From DAHVFK01 sp963755395 (lineage in GTDB: Bacteria; Pseudomonadota; Gammaproteobacteria; Burkholderiales; SG8-39), in the NCBI GenBank assembly GCA_963755395.1, contig CAVWJJ010000002.1:186001-250000 (forward strand): a stretch of 64,000 bases of DNA. Reading direction: 5' to 3'. Every line of letters begins with the position of its first letter. Within the stretch, counting starts at the first letter, position 1. The translations under genes were made by a program, and so were the position numbers. Positions 60,530 to 64,000 of this stretch are shown in pieces. The notes below the pieces were generated by a model. That model did not search any database. It saw nothing but the letters and a program-made list of their open reading frames with translations, and was not told where the DNA came from.

Positions 60530-60558
60530 AATATCGACAGGCCCGCGCGGGGTGTCAA
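60530..60558 (-). promoter_or_regulatory. Sigma-70 promoter of the dehydrogenase gene
   Basis: On the minus strand: TTGACA (complement of 60553-60558), a 17-base spacer, GATATT (complement of 60530-60535), about 35 bases before the ATG. The -35 match is perfect. Confidence 0.6.
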
Positions 60559-60569
60559 GCGTCCTTATA

Positions 60570-60575
60570 TATAAT
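60570..60575 (+). promoter_or_regulatory. Candidate -10 element for the acetoacetyl-CoA synthetase gene
   Basis: TATAAT within TATATATAATCGG, 35 bases before the GTG start; the -35 region is weak. It is divergent from the dehydrogenase promoter. Confidence 0.45.
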
Positions 60576-60610
60576 CGGCGCCTAGCGCAGTTGGCGTCGC
60601 AGGAGGAGCC

Positions 60611-62581
60611 GTGGCCGATCCGCAAAAGCTCTGGGAGCCGTCACAGCAAGCGATCGAGCGGACGCAGATCACCGAGTTCGCGCGCTGGATCGTGCGCCGT
60701 CTCAAGCTCGATCTGAACAGCTACCCGGACTTCTATCGCTGGACGGTAGACAACCCCGAGGAGTTCTGGAGTTCCATTTGGGAGTGGTGCGGCGTGATCG
60801 CTTCGCGCAAGGGCTCCACGGTGCTGGTCGACGGCGACAAGATGCCCGGCGCGAAGTGGTTTCCGGAGGCGCGCCTGAACTTCGCCGAGAACCTGCTGCG
60901 GCGAGGCGACCGCGGCGACGCGCTGGTGTTCTGGGACGAAACGGGTTTCAGGCGCCGCGTGTCCTATGCCGACCTGTACAGCGACGTCTCGCGCGCCGCG
61001 CAGGCGCTGAAGGCGCTCGGGCTGCGCGCCGGCGATCGCGCCGCGGCGTTCATCCCCAACATGCCGGAAACCATGGTGTTCGCGCTGGCTGCGATCTCGC
61101 AGGGCATCGTCTGGTCGTCCTGCTCGCCGGATTTCGGCACCGACGGCGTGCTCGATCGCTTCGGCCAGATCGAGCCCAAGGTGCTGTTCTGCGCCGACGG
61201 CTATGTCTACAACGGGCAGCGGCACGATTCGCTCGCGCGGGTGCGCGAAATCGCGGCCCGGCTGCCGAGCGTGCGCAAGGTCGTCGTCGCGCCGCACCTC
61301 GAGGAGCGGCCCGACGTGTCCGACATACCCAACGCTGTGGTGCTGGAGGAATGGCTGCGGCGTTTCACGCCGGGCGACATCGACTATGCGCAGATGCCGT
61401 TTGACCACCCGCTCTACATCCTGTTCACTTCCGGCACCACCGGAAAGCCGAAGTGCATCGTGCACGGCGCGGGCGGATCGCTGCTCGCGGGCCTGAAGAT
61501 GTACAAGCTGCAGTTCGACGTGCGCCCGGGCGATCGCTTCTTCTACTACACCACCTGCAACTGGGTGATGTGGAACCTGCTGTTCGCGGGCCTGGCGGCC
61601 GAGGCGAGCCTGATGCTGTACGACGGCTCGCCGTTCGTGCGCGCCGGGCGAGTGCTGTTCGACTTCGCCGCGGAGGAGCACGTCACGCACTTCGGCACGT
61701 CGGCCAAATTCATCGATGCGATCGCCAAGCGCAGCCTGCGGCCGCGCGAGACGCACGATCTGTCGCACGTACGCATGATCATCTCGACCGGCTCGCCGCT
61801 GGTGCCGGAGAGCTACGATTACGTGTACGCCCACGTCAAGCAGGACGTCTGCCTGTCGTCAATCTCGGGCGGTACCGACATCATGGCGGCGTTTGCCGAC
61901 GCCAACCCGATCCTGCCCGTCTATCGAGGCGAGCTGCAGTGCCGCTCGCTCGGCTTGGCGGTCGAGGTGTTCGACGAGGAGGGTAAGCCGGTCGTGGGCA
62001 AGAAGGGCGAGCTGGTATGCACCAGGCCCTTTCCGTCGATGCCGCTCGGTTTCTGGAACGACCGCCACCACGAGAAGTACCACTCGGCCTATTTCGACAA
62101 GTTCCCCAATGTCTGGTGCCACGGCGACTGGGTCGAACTGACCGAGCGCGGCACCATGATCGTATACGGACGCTCCGACGCGACGCTCAACCCGGGCGGG
62201 GTGCGCATCGGGACGGCCGAGCTTTACCGGCAGGTGGAGAAGGTCCACGAGGTCGAGGAGGCAGTGGCAATCGGCCAGCTCTGGCCGCCGGACAAGCCCT
62301 CTGACACGCGCGTGGTGTTGTTCGTCAAGCTGCGTGACGGGCGTGCGCTCGACGCGGCGCTTGAGGAGCAAATACGCAAGGGCATCCGCGACAACGCCAC
62401 CCCGCGCCACGTGCCGGCCAAGATCATCCAGGTTGCCGACATCCCTCGCACCAAGAACAACAAGGTGGTCGAGATCGCGGTGCGTGCGGTCGTGCATGGC
62501 ATGCCGGTGGGCAACACCGACGCGCTGGCGAACCCGGAGGCGCTCGAGCTGTTCCGCGACCTGCCGGAGCTGCAGGGCTGA
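60611..62581 (+). CDS. Acetoacetate--CoA ligase
   Basis: 656 residues from a GTG behind GGAGGA. ANL-superfamily ligase. Motifs: LFTSGTTGKPKCIVHGAGG, FYYTTCNWVMWNLLFAGLA, ISTGSPLVPESYDYVYAHV, SISGGTDIMAAFADANPILP and YGRSDATLNPGGVRIGTAEL, with late Lys in RTKNNKVVEIAVRAVV. Length and motifs fit acetoacetyl-CoA synthetase rather than acetyl-CoA synthetase. With 3-hydroxybutyrate dehydrogenase (38 kb) it allows growth on 3-hydroxybutyrate or mobilised PHB. Confidence 0.92.
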   Translation: MADPQKLWEPSQQAIERTQITEFARWIVRRLKLDLNSYPDFYRWTVDNPEEFWSSIWEWCGVIASRKGSTVLVDGDKMPGAKWFPEARLNFAENLLRRGDRGDALVFWDETGFRRRVSYADLYSDVSRAAQALKALGLRAGDRAAAFIPNMPETMVFALAAISQGIVWSSCSPDFGTDGVLDRFGQIEPKVLFCADGYVYNGQRHDSLARVREIAARLPSVRKVVVAPHLEERPDVSDIPNAVVLEEWLRRFTPGDIDYAQMPFDHPLYILFTSGTTGKPKCIVHGAGGSLLAGLKMYKLQFDVRPGDRFFYYTTCNWVMWNLLFAGLAAEASLMLYDGSPFVRAGRVLFDFAAEEHVTHFGTSAKFIDAIAKRSLRPRETHDLSHVRMIISTGSPLVPESYDYVYAHVKQDVCLSSISGGTDIMAAFADANPILPVYRGELQCRSLGLAVEVFDEEGKPVVGKKGELVCTRPFPSMPLGFWNDRHHEKYHSAYFDKFPNVWCHGDWVELTERGTMIVYGRSDATLNPGGVRIGTAELYRQVEKVHEVEEAVAIGQLWPPDKPSDTRVVLFVKLRDGRALDAALEEQIRKGIRDNATPRHVPAKIIQVADIPRTKNNKVVEIAVRAVVHGMPVGNTDALANPEALELFRDLPELQG

Positions 62582-62587
62582 GCGAGG

Positions 62588-63256
62588 CTAGTGCAGCGTC
62601 GCGCGGCGGCGCTCGTAGATTCCCTGCAGCAGGCGCAGGGAGCCAAGGCTGATGGCACGGTGCGTGAGCGCGTGGCCGAGGTCCTCGATGATGTCGAGCG
62701 TCACGGGAACGTGCAGCCCGGCGAGCACGCGCGCGGCGCGCTCGGCGTGCACACGAGACACCACCGAGTCGAACTCGCCGTGCACCAAGTGGATGCGCGC
62801 GTCGATGCGGGTGCCGACCTGCGGCAGCCGAGCGAACTGGGCCGAGAACGCCACCACCGCACCGGCCAGGCCGCGCAGCTTTTTCACCGCCTCGAGCGCG
62901 ACAGTGCCGCCCTGCGAGAAGCCGATTAAAACTGTGCGATGCGCGGGCACGCCAAAGTTGGTCTGTTCGCGCCGCACCAGATCCTCGACGTCGGGCAGCA
63001 CCGCATCGACTCGTTCGGCGCGGTTGTCGACGTTCAGTCCGCGCGTCGGGAACCAGTCCTGCGCCTCCCCGCCGCGCGCGCCCGGCGCGAACCCGCTCGG
63101 CACCACCAGCGCTGCGCTAGGAAAACGCGCCTGGAACTTGAATGCAATCGGGATCATCGACTGTGCGGTGGCGCCGCAGCCGTGCAGGAACACGAACAGG
63201 CGGTTTGCTTCGCGCTCCGGCGCGGTGCCGAAGCGATAGACCCTGCCGGAGGACAT
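62588..63256 (-). CDS. Phospholipase/carboxylesterase-family alpha/beta-hydrolase
   Basis: 222 residues from ATG 63256. FVFLHGCGATAQSMIPIA is the oxyanion strand; nucleophile in VLIGFSQGGTVALEAV; Asp and His in LVHGEFDSVVSRVHA and DLGHALTHRAI. It resembles the YpfH/Abhydrolase_2 esterases. Convergent with acetoacetyl-CoA synthetase, 6 bases apart. Confidence 0.87.
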   Translation of the reverse strand: MSSGRVYRFGTAPEREANRLFVFLHGCGATAQSMIPIAFKFQARFPSAALVVPSGFAPGARGGEAQDWFPTRGLNVDNRAERVDAVLPDVEDLVRREQTNFGVPAHRTVLIGFSQGGTVALEAVKKLRGLAGAVVAFSAQFARLPQVGTRIDARIHLVHGEFDSVVSRVHAERAARVLAGLHVPVTLDIIEDLGHALTHRAISLGSLRLLQGIYERRRATLH

Positions 63257-63343
63257 GCGAGGGATTGTCGCCCCTTCACGCGCGTTCTGTAAACTCCCGT
63301 CCGCCCACCTTAAGTTCGATTCTTCGAAAGCGAGAGGAACACC

Positions 63344-64000
63344 ATGACCAGCAAGCAATTCATGTCGGCATTCTGGGCGCTGGCCCGGCCCTACTGGGTG
63401 TCGAAGGAACGGCGCACAGGCGTCGTCCTGCTCGTCGCCGTGGTGGTGATGTCGCTCGCGCTGGTGTGGCTCAACGTCCAGTTCAACCACTGGTACAACG
63501 ACTTCTACAACACCTTCCAGACCAAGAACCAGGCCGACTTCTATCACCAGCTGCTCAAGTTCACGCTGCTTGCGTTCGGCTACATCATCATCGGCGTGTA
63601 CCAGGTCTATCTGCAGCAGATGCTGCAGATAGAGTGGCGCACCTGGCTCAACGACCGGCTACTGGCCGACTGGCTCAGGGACCGCGCCTACTACCGGCTG
63701 CAGTTGCTGGACCGCGGGACCGACAACCCGGACCAGAGGATCGCCGAGGACCTGCGCATTTTCGTCGACAGCACGCTGTCGCTCGGGCTGGGGCTGCTGT
63801 CCGCGGTGGTCACCCTGGTGTCGTTCGTGCTGATCCTGTGGACGCTCTCTGGGGTGCTGAGCTTCACTCTCGGCGGCACGCACCTTTCGATCGCTGGTTA
63901 CATGGTGTGGTTCGCCCTGCTTTATGCAATCGCGGGTTCTTGGCTCACGCACCTCATCGGCCGGCCGCTGATCGGGCTGAACTTCGACCAGCAGCGCTTC
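63344..64000 (+). CDS. SbmA/BacA-like ABC-type transporter (partial, N-terminal)
   Basis: 219 residues, cut by the right edge. Starts MTSKQFMSAFWALARPYWVS; then a first membrane helix (VVLLVAVVVMSLALVWLNV) and the SbmA/BacA signature LNVQFNHWYNDFYNTFQTKN, LQIEWRTWLNDRLLADWL and DNPDQRIAEDLRIFV. These proteins carry ABC_membrane_2 domains, and either lack (SbmA/BacA) or include (YddA-like) an ATPase domain; which kind this is lies outside the window. It may import peptides or very-long-chain lipids. Confidence 0.88.
   Translation, partial: MTSKQFMSAFWALARPYWVSKERRTGVVLLVAVVVMSLALVWLNVQFNHWYNDFYNTFQTKNQADFYHQLLKFTLLAFGYIIIGVYQVYLQQMLQIEWRTWLNDRLLADWLRDRAYYRLQLLDRGTDNPDQRIAEDLRIFVDSTLSLGLGLLSAVVTLVSFVLILWTLSGVLSFTLGGTHLSIAGYMVWFALLYAIAGSWLTHLIGRPLIGLNFDQQRF

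Overview
This is a contiguous piece of a betaproteobacterial chromosome, most likely Burkholderiales-like. The base composition is visibly high in G+C. Gene order supports this: miaB-phoH-ybeY-ybeX-lnt-glyQ-glyS, apaG beside rpe-gph-trpE-trpG-trpD-trpC, and rplM-rpsI-argC-bactofilin-erpA-anmK-M23-tyrS. A Coq7-type ubiquinone hydroxylase, a Burkholderiales-type trimeric porin and polyhydroxybutyrate/acetoacetate genes fit the same group. I saw no insertion sequence, phage, integrase or CRISPR array.

Layout. 1-7.0 kb: minus-strand housekeeping operon (miaB to glyS, glyS running off the left edge) and a small secreted protein, preceded by a CAU-anticodon tRNA. 7.3-11.5 kb: a UbiH-family hydroxylase, dsbC, mltA, a methyltransferase and apaG. 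11.5-17.0 kb: rpe, gph and the trpEGDC block, with a trp leader peptide and attenuator between gph and trpE. 17.2-19.4 kb: porin, coq7 and an OsmC-like gene. 19.5-19.74 kb: a candidate small RNA with two anti-Shine-Dalgarno loops. 19.8-27.2 kb: rplM-rpsI, argC, DUF6776, bactofilin, erpA, anmK, an M23 peptidase and tyrS. 27.2-43.4 kb: metabolic and hydrolytic genes (lactonase-like, PatB/MalY, ChaC, thioredoxin-like, GlcG-like, FAD-linked oxidase, orphan LivK-like protein, CitE-like lyase, MFS, hotdog thioesterase, metallopeptidase, 3-hydroxybutyrate dehydrogenase, GST, GGT, Zn-ADH, MetY). 43.4-53.4 kb: a minus-strand cluster of circularly permuted ATP-grasp, alpha-E and transglutaminase-like proteins. 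53.5-64 kb: AraC regulator, CoA-binding protein, a coupled NIPSNAP/esterase/acetolactate-synthase-like operon, YkgJ-like protein, ECF sigma/anti-sigma, 3-hydroxyisobutyrate-dehydrogenase-like protein, acetoacetyl-CoA synthetase, a carboxylesterase and a truncated SbmA/BacA-like transporter.

The most interesting elements are (1) the anti-SD small RNA, (2) the trp attenuator whose leader peptide carries three Trp codons and starts inside the gph stop codon, and (3) the ATP-grasp/alpha-E/transglutaminase cluster. That cluster is a widespread but biochemically undefined set, predicted to make and process amide-linked peptides. It is present here both as separate genes and as a fused version.

Caution. 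Three patches (about 1.18-6.6 kb, 17.59-17.94 kb and 47.1-49.8 kb) contain many single-base indels, mostly +1, inside otherwise well-conserved genes. The protein sequence stays conserved on both sides of each break. I therefore read them as local consensus errors rather than pseudogenes, and report each affected gene as one locus with approximate frameshift positions.
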